A stretch of DNA of 5,673 nucleotides from the NCBI GenBank assembly GCA_029263275.1, contig JAJCXU010000184.1, positions 1 to 5,673 on the forward strand, in the 5' to 3' direction. The stretch is from Ilumatobacter sp. Lineage in GTDB: Bacteria > Actinomycetota > Acidimicrobiia > Acidimicrobiales > Ilumatobacteraceae. Position 1 is the stretch's first letter. The number at the start of each line of letters is the position of its first letter. This document shows, one piece after another, positions 1 through 5,673 of the stretch. The position numbers and the translations under genes are program-made. The notes under the pieces were generated by a model. The model saw only the letters and a program-made list of their open reading frames with translations, searched no databases and was not told the DNA's origin.

Positions 1-30
1 CTGGTGGTGGTGGTCGTGGTGCTGGTGGTG
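1..30. repeat. Low-complexity GGT/ACC-type coding repeat (Thr-rich linker)
   Basis: The plus strand is a run of near-perfect ggt-type triplets. On the minus strand, in the frame of the lipoprotein, 3-29 reads as eight Thr codons and one Ser codon. This is a coding repeat for a flexible linker after the lipobox, not an intergenic repeat. Its full length is unknown because it continues off the edge. Confidence 0.7.
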
Positions 31-155
31 GGCTGAACGGGTACCGGAATGACGTCAGCTCGCTCGGATGAGATGTCCCCGGAATCAGCGGAGCAGGCCG
101 CCACGAACAGCGCGACAGTCAGCAGCATGGCTGCGCCTGGCGCCGGTCGGTTCAC
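1..155 (-). CDS. Secreted lipoprotein, N-terminal part only (runs off the left edge)
   Basis: Reading leftward from a GTG at 153-155 gives 51 codons with no stop before the window edge. Residues 1-21 form a lipoprotein signal peptide: Arg3 supplies the positive n-region, residues 9-20 are a hydrophobic core, and the lipobox VAAC ends at Cys21, the expected lipidated residue. A polar stretch (about 22-36) and a Pro/Val stretch (37-42) follow, then a Thr-rich linker (43-51) cut by the window edge. Such linkers usually tether a folded extracytoplasmic domain, so the protein is probably anchored on the outer face of the membrane. Its functional domain is not visible and no family can be named. 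I chose the GTG over the in-frame ATG at 126-128 because the ATG form would lose the only positive charge, and because a -10-like TACGGT lies 6 bases before the GTG. It starts 40 bases after the ProA-like gene's stop on the same strand. Confidence 0.72.
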   Translation of the reverse strand, partial: MNRPAPGAAMLLTVALFVAACSADSGDISSERADVIPVPVQPTTSTTTTTT

Positions 156-161
156 GTGAAA

Positions 162-167
162 ACCGTA
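162..167 (-). promoter_or_regulatory. Putative -10 element (TACGGT) of the partial lipoprotein gene
   Basis: On the minus strand TACGGT fits the TAnnnT pattern of a -10 box and ends 6 bases before the GTG at 155. That spacing would place the transcript start at or next to the start codon, giving a leaderless mRNA. No convincing -35 or Shine-Dalgarno sequence is visible. It resembles the TACGCT hexamers before three other genes in this window. The site is inferred from position and pattern only. Confidence 0.4.
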
Positions 168-195
168 CTCTGAGACGGCGCTGCACTGGCCGCGG

Positions 196-1695
196 TCAGC
201 GGTGTGTCCGGTGGTCGGTCACCGTTGCGCGGTACCGGATCGTGTGCACGCTGTCGCCCGACAGAATCGCCCCGCGTCCGAGCATGCGACCACCCTGCCA
301 ATTCGACAGGCCCAGCTCAGGTGCGTCGAGTGCGTACTGCCCGTCGACCCAACGTGTGAAGCCGTTGCCGACGAACGGTGCATCGATGGCGGCGTAGAAC
401 TGATCGTGTTCGTGCGCATCGGCGCTGATCAACGACGCCGTGAAGTGTGGGCTATAGGTGTTGCACAGTTCCACCGCGTCGTTGACGTCGTCGACGACGA
501 CGAGCGTTACTTCCGGCGAGTTCTCCCACTCCCATTCGACAGCAAGGTCGGATTCGGCCAACGGCGTCGCGTACGGCTCGCTGACCGTTCCGGCGGCACG
601 ATCGACATCGACCCGACGATCGAACGCCTCATCGGGCACGAACGATGTCGAGCCATCGACGACGTGGAGCCGAGCGGTGGTCGATCGTGCAGCGCCCGCT
701 GCGTCGAGGCCGGCAAGGAAGGCCGGGATCAGCTCGGCAGCTCGGCTCGCCGGCAGGGCACAGACGTTCAACGTGTTACAGACCTTGCGGTCGAGCGAGT
801 GCTGGACGACCGCTTGCAGGGTCGCAGCGTCCGCCTGCTCACCAGCGACGACCCAGGCGCCACCCGTTCCGTGCAAGCTGACCGGGACACCGGACTGCGA
901 TGCCACCGCTCCCAGCTGCGCAACGGCGGCGCCGGAGCCACGAGCCACAGCCAGAGCGAGCCGACGGTCGCTGAAGAGGGCGTGCCCGGCACTGTGCGCA
1001 GCCGACTCCACGAGTTGCACAACTCCGTCGGGCAAGCCGGCAGCGGCCAGGGCGGGTCGGAGGGCATGTTCGACGATTGCTGCCGCGGTGCCGAGCGCGT
1101 CGGAACCAATCCGGAACACCACGGCATTGCCGCTTCGAACGACACCGCAGGCATCGGCGAACACATTCGGCCGACCTTCGAAGACGAAGCCGACCACACC
1201 GAGCGGAGCGCGCCGAGCATCGACGGACCAGCCTTCGTGCGTGACGGTCCGGACCACTTCGTCGCGGGCGACCGTCGCGTCGCGCCAGCCGCGCAGACCG
1301 CTGACCATGTCGGAACGCATCGTGGTGCCGAGTTCGAGCCGGGTCGTGGATCGACCACGTCCGCGAGCACGGTCGATGTCTGCCGCGTTGGCCGCAGCGA
1401 TGGGCGCAAACACTGCATCGTCGGCGAGTCGAGTCGCAAACTGCTCGAAGAAGTCCGAGATCGCGTCATCGGTGACCGCGGCGAGTTCGGCGAATCCGGC
1501 GCACGCCGCGCTAACTGCAGTGTCGACAATGGCGTGCTCGTTGGCGGGAATGTGGAGGAGGGCGCCATCGTCTTGAACGACGACCAGCCGGTCACCGGGC
1601 TGGAACGCTGCGGCGAGATCAGCCGACACCTCGGTGACCTGGTCTCCACCGAAGACAACGAGCTGGCCAGGGGTCAGCGAAGTGAGGCGGGTCAT
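196..1695 (-). CDS. ProA-like aldehyde dehydrogenase (glutamate-5-semialdehyde dehydrogenase / gamma-glutamyl phosphate reductase family)
   Basis: This 499-residue protein has the fold and order of motifs of ProA, which reduces gamma-glutamyl phosphate to glutamate-5-semialdehyde with NADPH in proline synthesis. Visible are RRAPLGVVGFVFEGRPN (about 161-177) and GNAVVFR (189-195) of the cofactor domain, ARGSGAAV (251-258), the catalytic Cys306 in KVCNTLNV, and TRWVDGQ (447-453) near the C-terminus. It differs from classical ProA (E. coli, 417 residues). About 55 extra N-terminal residues form an apparently beta-rich segment. The Glu of the usual CNT.ET motif is Asn. The C-terminal HARGPMGL signature is replaced by a different Gly-rich stretch ending in GRGAILSG (about 467-480). 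It may therefore be a divergent ProA or a relative acting on another acyl phosphate or aldehyde. The frame is open to 1797, but the ATG at 1693-1695 is preferred because it overlaps the upstream gene's TGA as ATGA, typical of translational coupling. No proB is adjacent. Confidence 0.85.
   Translation of the reverse strand: MTRLTSLTPGQLVVFGGDQVTEVSADLAAAFQPGDRLVVVQDDGALLHIPANEHAIVDTAVSAACAGFAELAAVTDDAISDFFEQFATRLADDAVFAPIAAANAADIDRARGRGRSTTRLELGTTMRSDMVSGLRGWRDATVARDEVVRTVTHEGWSVDARRAPLGVVGFVFEGRPNVFADACGVVRSGNAVVFRIGSDALGTAAAIVEHALRPALAAAGLPDGVVQLVESAAHSAGHALFSDRRLALAVARGSGAAVAQLGAVASQSGVPVSLHGTGGAWVVAGEQADAATLQAVVQHSLDRKVCNTLNVCALPASRAAELIPAFLAGLDAAGAARSTTARLHVVDGSTSFVPDEAFDRRVDVDRAAGTVSEPYATPLAESDLAVEWEWENSPEVTLVVVDDVNDAVELCNTYSPHFTASLISADAHEHDQFYAAIDAPFVGNGFTRWVDGQYALDAPELGLSNWQGGRMLGRGAILSGDSVHTIRYRATVTDHRTHR
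1692..1695 (-). other. ATGA stop/start overlap coupling two genes
   Basis: On the minus strand the four bases ATGA hold both the start ATG of the ProA-like gene (1693-1695) and the TGA stop of the oxidoreductase gene (1692-1694). No Shine-Dalgarno sequence is visible in the 20 bases upstream, so translation of the second gene probably depends on ribosomes finishing the first. This supports a two-gene operon. Confidence 0.8.
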
Positions 1696-2825
1696 TCTGC
1701 GAACGGGATGCCGGCCAGCTGCGGCAGATCGTCGATCAGGACGGGGAGCCCGGTCTCGAGTGAGCGATGTGCTGCGAAACCGACCGCTGCGGACCACAGA
1801 CCGTCGATCACCGTGACGTCAGCGGGCCGACCGGACCGAATGGCGTCGGCGAAATCGACGTGCTCGAGATAGCTGGCACCGTGGTGGAGTCCCTGGTGCT
1901 TGATATTCGTGTCGGTGACCGTTTCTTCGGTGACGACGTTGATACCGCTCACGATGTCGTCTGTCCTCTTGCCGACCCGGACCAGCGACTCGGTGTCGAG
2001 CGCCTCCAGCTTGCCCTTGTCACCGACGACGACAATCTCTCGCTCGTTCTTGCTGGCCTCGGCGAACATGCACAGGTCGAGCATGCCGCGACTGCCGTTT
2101 GCGAACTCGACGATGACGTACGCGTTGTCGAGGATGTCGGAACGTTCTCCGTCGTAGACCTCGTCGAGATGGTTGACGTCTTGAGACCCCGACGCCATCA
2201 CGCGGACCGGGCGGCTCCGCGTGGCCTGGATCATCAAGTCGAAGAAGTGGCAGCACTTCTCGACCAGCGTGCCACCGGTGTTCTTGGTGAACCGGTTCCA
2301 GTTGTCGACCTTGACCAAGAACGGAAAGCGGTGCTCACGGATGGCAACCATCTTCACCGCGCCGGTCGTGCCCGCTTCGATCTCAGCCATCAGGCGCTGC
2401 AACGGCGGCATGTACCGATACTCCAGCCCCATCCAGATCACCTGTTCCGCAGGTCGCGTGGCCACCAGATCTGTGATCGCGCGGCAGTCGTCGAGTGTGG
2501 TGCACAGCGGCTTCTCGATGAGGAGATGAAGACCTGACTCGATGGCGGGAACGAGGACATCGTGGTGGGTGAAGTTTGGTGAGGCGATGACCAGTGCGTC
2601 GCAGAGTCCCGACGCGATCAGTTCTTCGACCGTGGCGAACTTCTCCAATGGTGTGTCCTCACCAACCGCCGACTGGGCCCAGTCGAGAGACTCCGGATGC
2701 GGGTCGGCAACAGCGGTGACGACGCAGTTGTCGAGCGCGAGGATGTTCTGGATGTGCTCGACGCCCATCATGCCGGTGCCGACAACGCCGTACCGAATGA
2801 GAGTGTCGCTTGCCTTCGAGCTCAT
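1692..2825 (-). CDS. Gfo/Idh/MocA-family NAD(P)-dependent oxidoreductase
   Basis: This 377-residue cytoplasmic enzyme has the standard two-domain layout of the family, which oxidises or reduces sugars, inositols and related cyclic or hydroxy compounds using NAD(P). The N-terminal Rossmann domain starts with GVVGTGMMG (13-21). It contains the ASPN segment (81-84) and the EKP motif (104-106), whose Lys105 is the usual catalytic lysine. The C-terminal alpha/beta domain carries TGGTLVEKCCHFFD (183-196), where His193 and Asp196 match the family's conserved HxxD pair. Length is normal. The frame is open upstream to 2879, but the ATG at 2823-2825 places the Rossmann strand close to the N-terminus as usual and leaves room for the divergent promoter. 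The substrate cannot be told from the sequence. The gene is first in a pair with the ProA-like dehydrogenase and divergent from a metallo-hydrolase 25 bases away, so expression is probably driven from 2834-2845. Confidence 0.9.
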   Translation of the reverse strand: MSSKASDTLIRYGVVGTGMMGVEHIQNILALDNCVVTAVADPHPESLDWAQSAVGEDTPLEKFATVEELIASGLCDALVIASPNFTHHDVLVPAIESGLHLLIEKPLCTTLDDCRAITDLVATRPAEQVIWMGLEYRYMPPLQRLMAEIEAGTTGAVKMVAIREHRFPFLVKVDNWNRFTKNTGGTLVEKCCHFFDLMIQATRSRPVRVMASGSQDVNHLDEVYDGERSDILDNAYVIVEFANGSRGMLDLCMFAEASKNEREIVVVGDKGKLEALDTESLVRVGKRTDDIVSGINVVTEETVTDTNIKHQGLHHGASYLEHVDFADAIRSGRPADVTVIDGLWSAAVGFAAHRSLETGLPVLIDDLPQLAGIPFAE

Positions 2826-2833
2826 AGGACGCT

Positions 2834-2845
2834 CAGCGTACGCTG
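2834..2845. promoter_or_regulatory. Palindromic putative bidirectional -10 element between divergent genes
   Basis: CAGCGTACGCTG is a perfect 12-base palindrome in the 25-base gap between the two divergent genes. Each strand contains TACGCT, which fits the TAnnnT form of a -10 box. On the plus strand it ends at 2844, 6 bases before the GTG at 2851. On the minus strand it ends at 2835, 9 bases before the ATG at 2825. Both would give leaderless or nearly leaderless transcripts from one symmetric site. No clear -35 is seen on either side. The alternative is an operator for a dimeric regulator. Confidence 0.5.
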
Positions 2846-2850
2846 GCCGG

Positions 2851-3552
2851 GTGACCGACAACGCACCAACTGCCAACAACGAACGCCTCTATTTTCGTCA
2901 GCTGCTCTCGGGCCGCGACTTCGCCCACGGCGACCAACTCGCTTCGCAGATGGTCAACTTCGTCTACGCAATCGGTGATCGTGAGACCGGCGACTGCGTG
3001 CTCGTCGACCCGGCGTACTCCCCCGGCGAACTCGTCGATGTCGTGGCCGCCGACGACATGACGGTCACCGGCGTGCTCGCCACGCACTATCACCCCGACC
3101 ACATCGGTGGCTCGATGATGGGCATGGAGATCGACGGCATCGCGTCCCTGCTCGACAGAGTCGACTGCCCGATTCACATCCAGGCCGACGAGACCGAATG
3201 GGTCCGCAAGACCACACGCGTCAGCCCCGACCACCTCGTCGAGCACGCCTCCGGCGACGTGCTCAGCGTCGGAGCGATCGACATCACGTTGTTGCACACG
3301 CCTGGCCACACACCCGGCAGCCAGTGTTTCTTGGTCGACGGCAAGCTCGTCGCTGGCGACACCCTGTTCCTCGACGGCTGTGGCCGTACGGACCTGCCTG
3401 GGTCAAACGGCCAGCAGATGATCGAGAGCCTGCAGCGCCTCGCCAAGGTCCCCGGTGACACGATTCTCTATCCCGGTCACCAATACTCCGCAGACCCCTG
3501 TGCGCGCATGGACCACGTCGTCCAGCACAACTACATCTTCCAGGGTTTGTAG
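2851..3552 (+). CDS. Metallo-beta-lactamase-fold hydrolase (glyoxalase II / persulfide dioxygenase-like)
   Basis: This complete 233-residue protein has the full metal-binding set of the MBL fold: THYHPDH (78-84, with His79, His81, Asp83 and His84), His153 in PGHTPGS, Asp170 in AGDTLF, and His210 in YPGHQY. The stretch LDGCGRTDLPGSN (174-186) recalls the GCGRTD segment of ETHE1-type persulfide dioxygenases, while the overall set also suits hydroxyacylglutathione hydrolases. Known relatives hydrolyse thioesters such as S-lactoylglutathione or oxidise persulfides; which applies here is open. There is no signal peptide, so it is probably cytoplasmic. The frame extends upstream into the divergent gene, but the GTG at 2851 fits best: family-like sequence begins soon after it, the overlap with the oxidoreductase is avoided, and TACGCT lies 6 bases before it. 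It ends in TAG only two bases from the convergent LysM gene's stop. Confidence 0.88.
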   Translation: MTDNAPTANNERLYFRQLLSGRDFAHGDQLASQMVNFVYAIGDRETGDCVLVDPAYSPGELVDVVAADDMTVTGVLATHYHPDHIGGSMMGMEIDGIASLLDRVDCPIHIQADETEWVRKTTRVSPDHLVEHASGDVLSVGAIDITLLHTPGHTPGSQCFLVDGKLVAGDTLFLDGCGRTDLPGSNGQQMIESLQRLAKVPGDTILYPGHQYSADPCARMDHVVQHNYIFQGL

Positions 3553-3554
3553 GG

Positions 3555-4175
3555 TCAGCAATCCGACTTGGCCGGGATGACGATCTTCAGGCCGGGGTAG
3601 AACGACGAGTATCCGTTCGTTCCCACGTTGGCAGCATCAAGTGCCTCGACGGTGACGTCGAACTTGCTGGCGACCTTCGAACGGGCATTGTCGCCCTCTT
3701 CGATCGTGTACGACCCCGGCTCACAGTTGGAGCCCGTCTCGGGAATCGCCTCGCCGACTGGTTCTTCCGCGTCACCCGCAGCGGCGTCGACGACCTCGGC
3801 CTGGGCCGTGCCGCCGGGCGGAATCTTGACCTCTTCACCGGGGAACGGGAACTCTTGACCGGTGGCCCAACCGTTGAAGTTCAGCAGGTCCTCGAGCGGT
3901 ACGCCGAACTGATCCGCAACCTTGATTGCGTAGTCGCCCGACTGAACGACATAGACCTGGGACCCGGTGGTCGCTTCACCCTCGGTCGGGAGCGTCGCGA
4001 TCGTGGTCGTCACCGGATCCTTGACGATGTAGTTGGTGGCATCAAGATTGATCGTCGAGGCCGAAGCTCCGCTCGTTGCGTCGCTGCCACAGCTCGCGAG
4101 CACGAGCGCGCCCGCCACGATTGGCCACGTGAGGACGCTCAGTCGGCCAAGCTTGCCGATGTTGTTCAGACCCAT
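3555..4175 (-). CDS. LysM-domain lipoprotein with two LysM repeats
   Basis: This 206-residue protein begins with a lipoprotein signal peptide: Lys8 and Arg11, a hydrophobic core (about 13-27), and lipobox LASC with Cys29 as the lipidated residue. A low-complexity Ser/Thr-rich linker follows (30-71). The first LysM domain spans about 74-119 (it opens with YVVQSGD and ends in VKIPP). An acidic Ala/Glu linker covers 122-148. The second LysM spans about 156-201 (it opens with YTIEEGD and ends in IVIPA). LysM domains bind the N-acetylglucosamine backbone of peptidoglycan, so the protein probably sits outside the membrane and holds the cell wall. No catalytic domain is present. Cys151 and the last residue, Cys206, bracket the second LysM and could form a disulfide. 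I prefer the ATG at 4173-4175 over an in-frame TTG at 4182-4184, which would overlap the putative -10 and add three residues without purpose. It is convergent with the MBL gene. Confidence 0.88.
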   Translation of the reverse strand: MGLNNIGKLGRLSVLTWPIVAGALVLASCGSDATSGASASTINLDATNYIVKDPVTTTIATLPTEGEATTGSQVYVVQSGDYAIKVADQFGVPLEDLLNFNGWATGQEFPFPGEEVKIPPGGTAQAEVVDAAAGDAEEPVGEAIPETGSNCEPGSYTIEEGDNARSKVASKFDVTVEALDAANVGTNGYSSFYPGLKIVIPAKSDC

Positions 4176-4183
4176 GAACGACA

Positions 4184-4189
4184 AGCGTA
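4184..4189 (-). promoter_or_regulatory. Putative -10 element (TACGCT) of the LysM lipoprotein gene
   Basis: In the 43-base gap after gltD, the minus strand carries TACGCT ending 8 bases before the ATG at 4175. The longer string GTACGCT matches the divergent promoter at 2834-2845. The spacing would leave a leader of zero to a few bases, and no Shine-Dalgarno sequence is seen. No good -35 match is visible. It suggests the LysM gene has its own promoter and does not rely only on read-through from gltD. Confidence 0.42.
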
Positions 4190-4218
4190 CGTGGTCCGAT
4201 GAGGCCAGAGGTGGCAGG

Positions 4219-5673
4219 TCACATCAAGGGACGATCGGTCGGTGCGATCGGCCTCGGCAGCTTGGTCTCGCCCATGAGGAGCGCATCGGCTCCCGCCGCT
4301 GCCGCCCGCCCCTCGGCAATCGCCCACACGATCAAGCTCTGCCCTCGACCCATGTCACCGGCCACGAACAGCCCGTGCTGATTGGTCATGTAGTTGTCGT
4401 CACGCACGACGTTGCCTCGAGCGTCGTATTCGACGCCGAGTTCGTCGAGCCACGAGCCCTTCTCCGGGCCGACGAATCCCATCGCCAGGAACACGAAGTC
4501 GGCCGGGATTTCACGATCGGTTCCTTCGACCTTCTCGAACTTGCCGTCGACGAAGTTGACCTCGTGCAGCTTGAGCGCCTTGACCCGACCGTTCCCGTCG
4601 TCGACGAAGCGCTCGGTGTTGACGCTGTACAAGCGCTCGCCCCCTTCTTCATGGGCACTGGTGACCTTGTAGACCATGGCGAATTGCGGCCACGGGTTGC
4701 GCTCGCCGTTCCGCTCGTCAGAGGGGCGGGGCATGATTTCGAGCTGTGTCACTGACGCCGCGCCTTGGCGATGCGCCGTGCCGAGGCAGTCGGCACCGGT
4801 GTCGCCCCCACCGATGATCACGACGTGTTTGCCGTTGACATCGATCGGCGACTGCTCCTGGTCTCCGAGCTGGACCCGGTTCGACTCGGGCAGATACTCC
4901 ATCGCCTGATGGATGCCGCCGAGCTCGCGACCCGGCACGGGCAGGTCACGCGCTGCCGTGGCACCACACGCGAGGACCACGGCGTCGTGGCTGGCGCGCA
5001 GCACCTCGATGTCGACGTTCTCACCGACGACGGCGTTGGTACGGAACTCGGTGCCCTCCGCCTCCATTTGTTCGAGACGACGATCGATGTGGCGCTTCTC
5101 CATCTTGAATTCAGGAATGCCATATCGCAGCAGGCCGCCGATGCGGTCTGCTCGTTCGAGCACGACGACGTCGTGGCCGGCACGCGTGAGCTGCTGTGCG
5201 GCAGCGAGACCCGCGGGGCCCGAGCCGATCACGACGATGCGTTTGCCGGTCCGAACCGACGGAATCTGTGGCGTGACCCACCCCTCATCGAAGGCGCGGT
5301 CGATGATTTCGACTTCGACCCGCTTGATGGCGACCGGGTCTTGGCTGATTCCGAGGACGCATGCAGACTCGCACGGCGCCGGACACAGCCGACCGGTGAA
5401 CTCAGGGAAGTTGTTCGTTGCGTGCAGCCGCTCGATCGCGTGCTGCCACTGATCTCGATAGACGAGATCGTTCCAGTCAGGGATCAAGTTGCCCAACGGG
5501 CACCCGTTGTTGCAGAACGGGATGCCGCAGTCCATGCAGCGCCCGGCCTGTTGGTTCAATGCCTCAGCGTCGAACGGCTCGTAGACCTCGTTCCAGTCCT
5601 TGAGCCGGACGGGGACGGGACGATGTGCGGGAGTCTGACGCTCCCATTCGAGAAAACCGGTGGGCTTACCCAT
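4219..5673 (-). CDS. gltD: Glutamate synthase (NADPH) small subunit
   Basis: This 484-residue protein is the beta subunit of bacterial glutamate synthase. It takes electrons from NADPH through FAD and passes them by Fe-S clusters to the large subunit GltB, which makes two glutamates from glutamine and 2-oxoglutarate. The N-terminal ferredoxin-like domain has Cys46, Cys49, Cys54 and Cys58 (RCMDCG then FCNNGC) and Cys97, Cys101 and Cys105 (CPAPCESAC). The FAD Rossmann motif is VIGSGPAGLAAA (148-159), the NADPH Rossmann motif is IIGGGDTGADCLG (286-298), and the second FAD contact is FVAGDMGRG (436-444). The sequence follows actinobacterial GltD closely (for example RIGGLLRYGIPEFKMEKRH, 177-195) and length is normal for that group. 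The ATG at 5671-5673 is the last codon in the window; the protein starts as family members do, so the gene is judged complete. gltB is expected upstream, outside the window, and no gene follows gltD in the same unit unless the LysM gene is read through. Confidence 0.97.
   Translation of the reverse strand: MGKPTGFLEWERQTPAHRPVPVRLKDWNEVYEPFDAEALNQQAGRCMDCGIPFCNNGCPLGNLIPDWNDLVYRDQWQHAIERLHATNNFPEFTGRLCPAPCESACVLGISQDPVAIKRVEVEIIDRAFDEGWVTPQIPSVRTGKRIVVIGSGPAGLAAAQQLTRAGHDVVVLERADRIGGLLRYGIPEFKMEKRHIDRRLEQMEAEGTEFRTNAVVGENVDIEVLRASHDAVVLACGATAARDLPVPGRELGGIHQAMEYLPESNRVQLGDQEQSPIDVNGKHVVIIGGGDTGADCLGTAHRQGAASVTQLEIMPRPSDERNGERNPWPQFAMVYKVTSAHEEGGERLYSVNTERFVDDGNGRVKALKLHEVNFVDGKFEKVEGTDREIPADFVFLAMGFVGPEKGSWLDELGVEYDARGNVVRDDNYMTNQHGLFVAGDMGRGQSLIVWAIAEGRAAAAGADALLMGETKLPRPIAPTDRPLM

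Noticed and set aside
159..179. Possible weak terminator after the ProA-like gene (minus strand: GCCGT, 8-base loop region, ACGGT, then T-run)
   Set aside because: The stem is only 4-5 pairs including a G-T pair, the T-run is four bases, and it overlaps the putative -10 and leads directly into the next start codon. It is too weak to call.
1696..1797. 34-residue N-terminal extension of the ProA-like protein
   Set aside because: It is Arg-rich and overlaps the end of the oxidoreductase gene. The ATG inside the ATGA overlap is the natural start.
202..1872. Long plus-strand open frame (556 codons) opposite the ProA-like gene
   Set aside because: It is in exact codon register with the minus-strand gene. 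In GC-rich genes the sense codons TCA, TTA and CTA are rare, so the in-register antisense frame stays open. Its product is Arg/Gly-rich with no recognisable motif, whereas the minus strand encodes clear ProA motifs.
1767..2537. Plus-strand open frame (256 codons) opposite the Gfo/Idh gene
   Set aside because: It is an in-register antisense shadow; the minus strand has Rossmann, EKP and HxxD motifs in the right order.
2542..2850. Upstream in-frame extension of the MBL-fold hydrolase
   Set aside because: These 103 codons lie on the antisense of the oxidoreductase and have no hydrolase-like sequence. The GTG at 2851 gives a normal-length protein and sits 6 bases after a -10-like hexamer.
196..5673. 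A common glutamate regulon linking gltD with the ProA-like gene
   Set aside because: Both families concern glutamate, but the genes are separated by three genes including one on the opposite strand, and there is no shared operator beyond the general -10-like hexamer.
1..5673. Mobile element, CRISPR array, tRNA/rRNA or defence system
   Set aside because: No inverted terminal repeats, transposase or integrase motifs, spaced direct repeats or RNA gene structures were seen. The window is filled by housekeeping, metabolic and envelope genes of uniform composition.

Overview
This is a GC-rich, almost fully coding window. The GltD here closely resembles actinobacterial GltD proteins. GTG starts, very short intergenic gaps, two lipoproteins and an apparent lack of Shine-Dalgarno sequences point to a high-GC actinobacterium. 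The style suggests something like the Acidimicrobiia, but that lineage is a guess from gene style and not from a marker gene.

Layout from left to right. (1) The window opens inside a minus-strand lipoprotein, of which only the signal peptide, lipobox and start of a Thr-rich linker are visible (1-155). (2) A minus-strand pair follows: a Gfo/Idh/MocA-family NAD(P)-dependent oxidoreductase (1692-2825) and a ProA-like aldehyde dehydrogenase (196-1695), joined by a 4-base ATGA overlap. (3) A 25-base divergent gap holds a 12-base perfect palindrome. From it a plus-strand metallo-beta-lactamase-fold hydrolase (2851-3552) runs the other way. (4) That gene converges, with a 2-base gap, on a minus-strand secreted lipoprotein with two LysM domains (3555-4175). 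(5) The right end is a complete minus-strand gltD, the small subunit of NADPH glutamate synthase (4219-5673). Its usual partner gltB is expected just outside the window.

The clearest function is glutamate synthesis from glutamine and 2-oxoglutarate by GltD with GltB. The Gfo/Idh and ProA-like enzymes are very probably co-translated and may act in one redox pathway, but no substrate can be read from the sequence. The two lipoproteins are cell-envelope proteins.

The most interesting signal is regulatory. The hexamer TACGCT (once TACGGT) lies 6-9 bases upstream of all four start codons that open a transcription unit within the window. That is where a -10 element would sit for leaderless or nearly leaderless mRNAs. 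In the divergent gap the hexamer is embedded in a palindrome, so a single site offers a -10 on both strands. I found no mobile element, CRISPR array, RNA gene or clearly new multi-gene system. No stretch over 300 bases lacks a gene.
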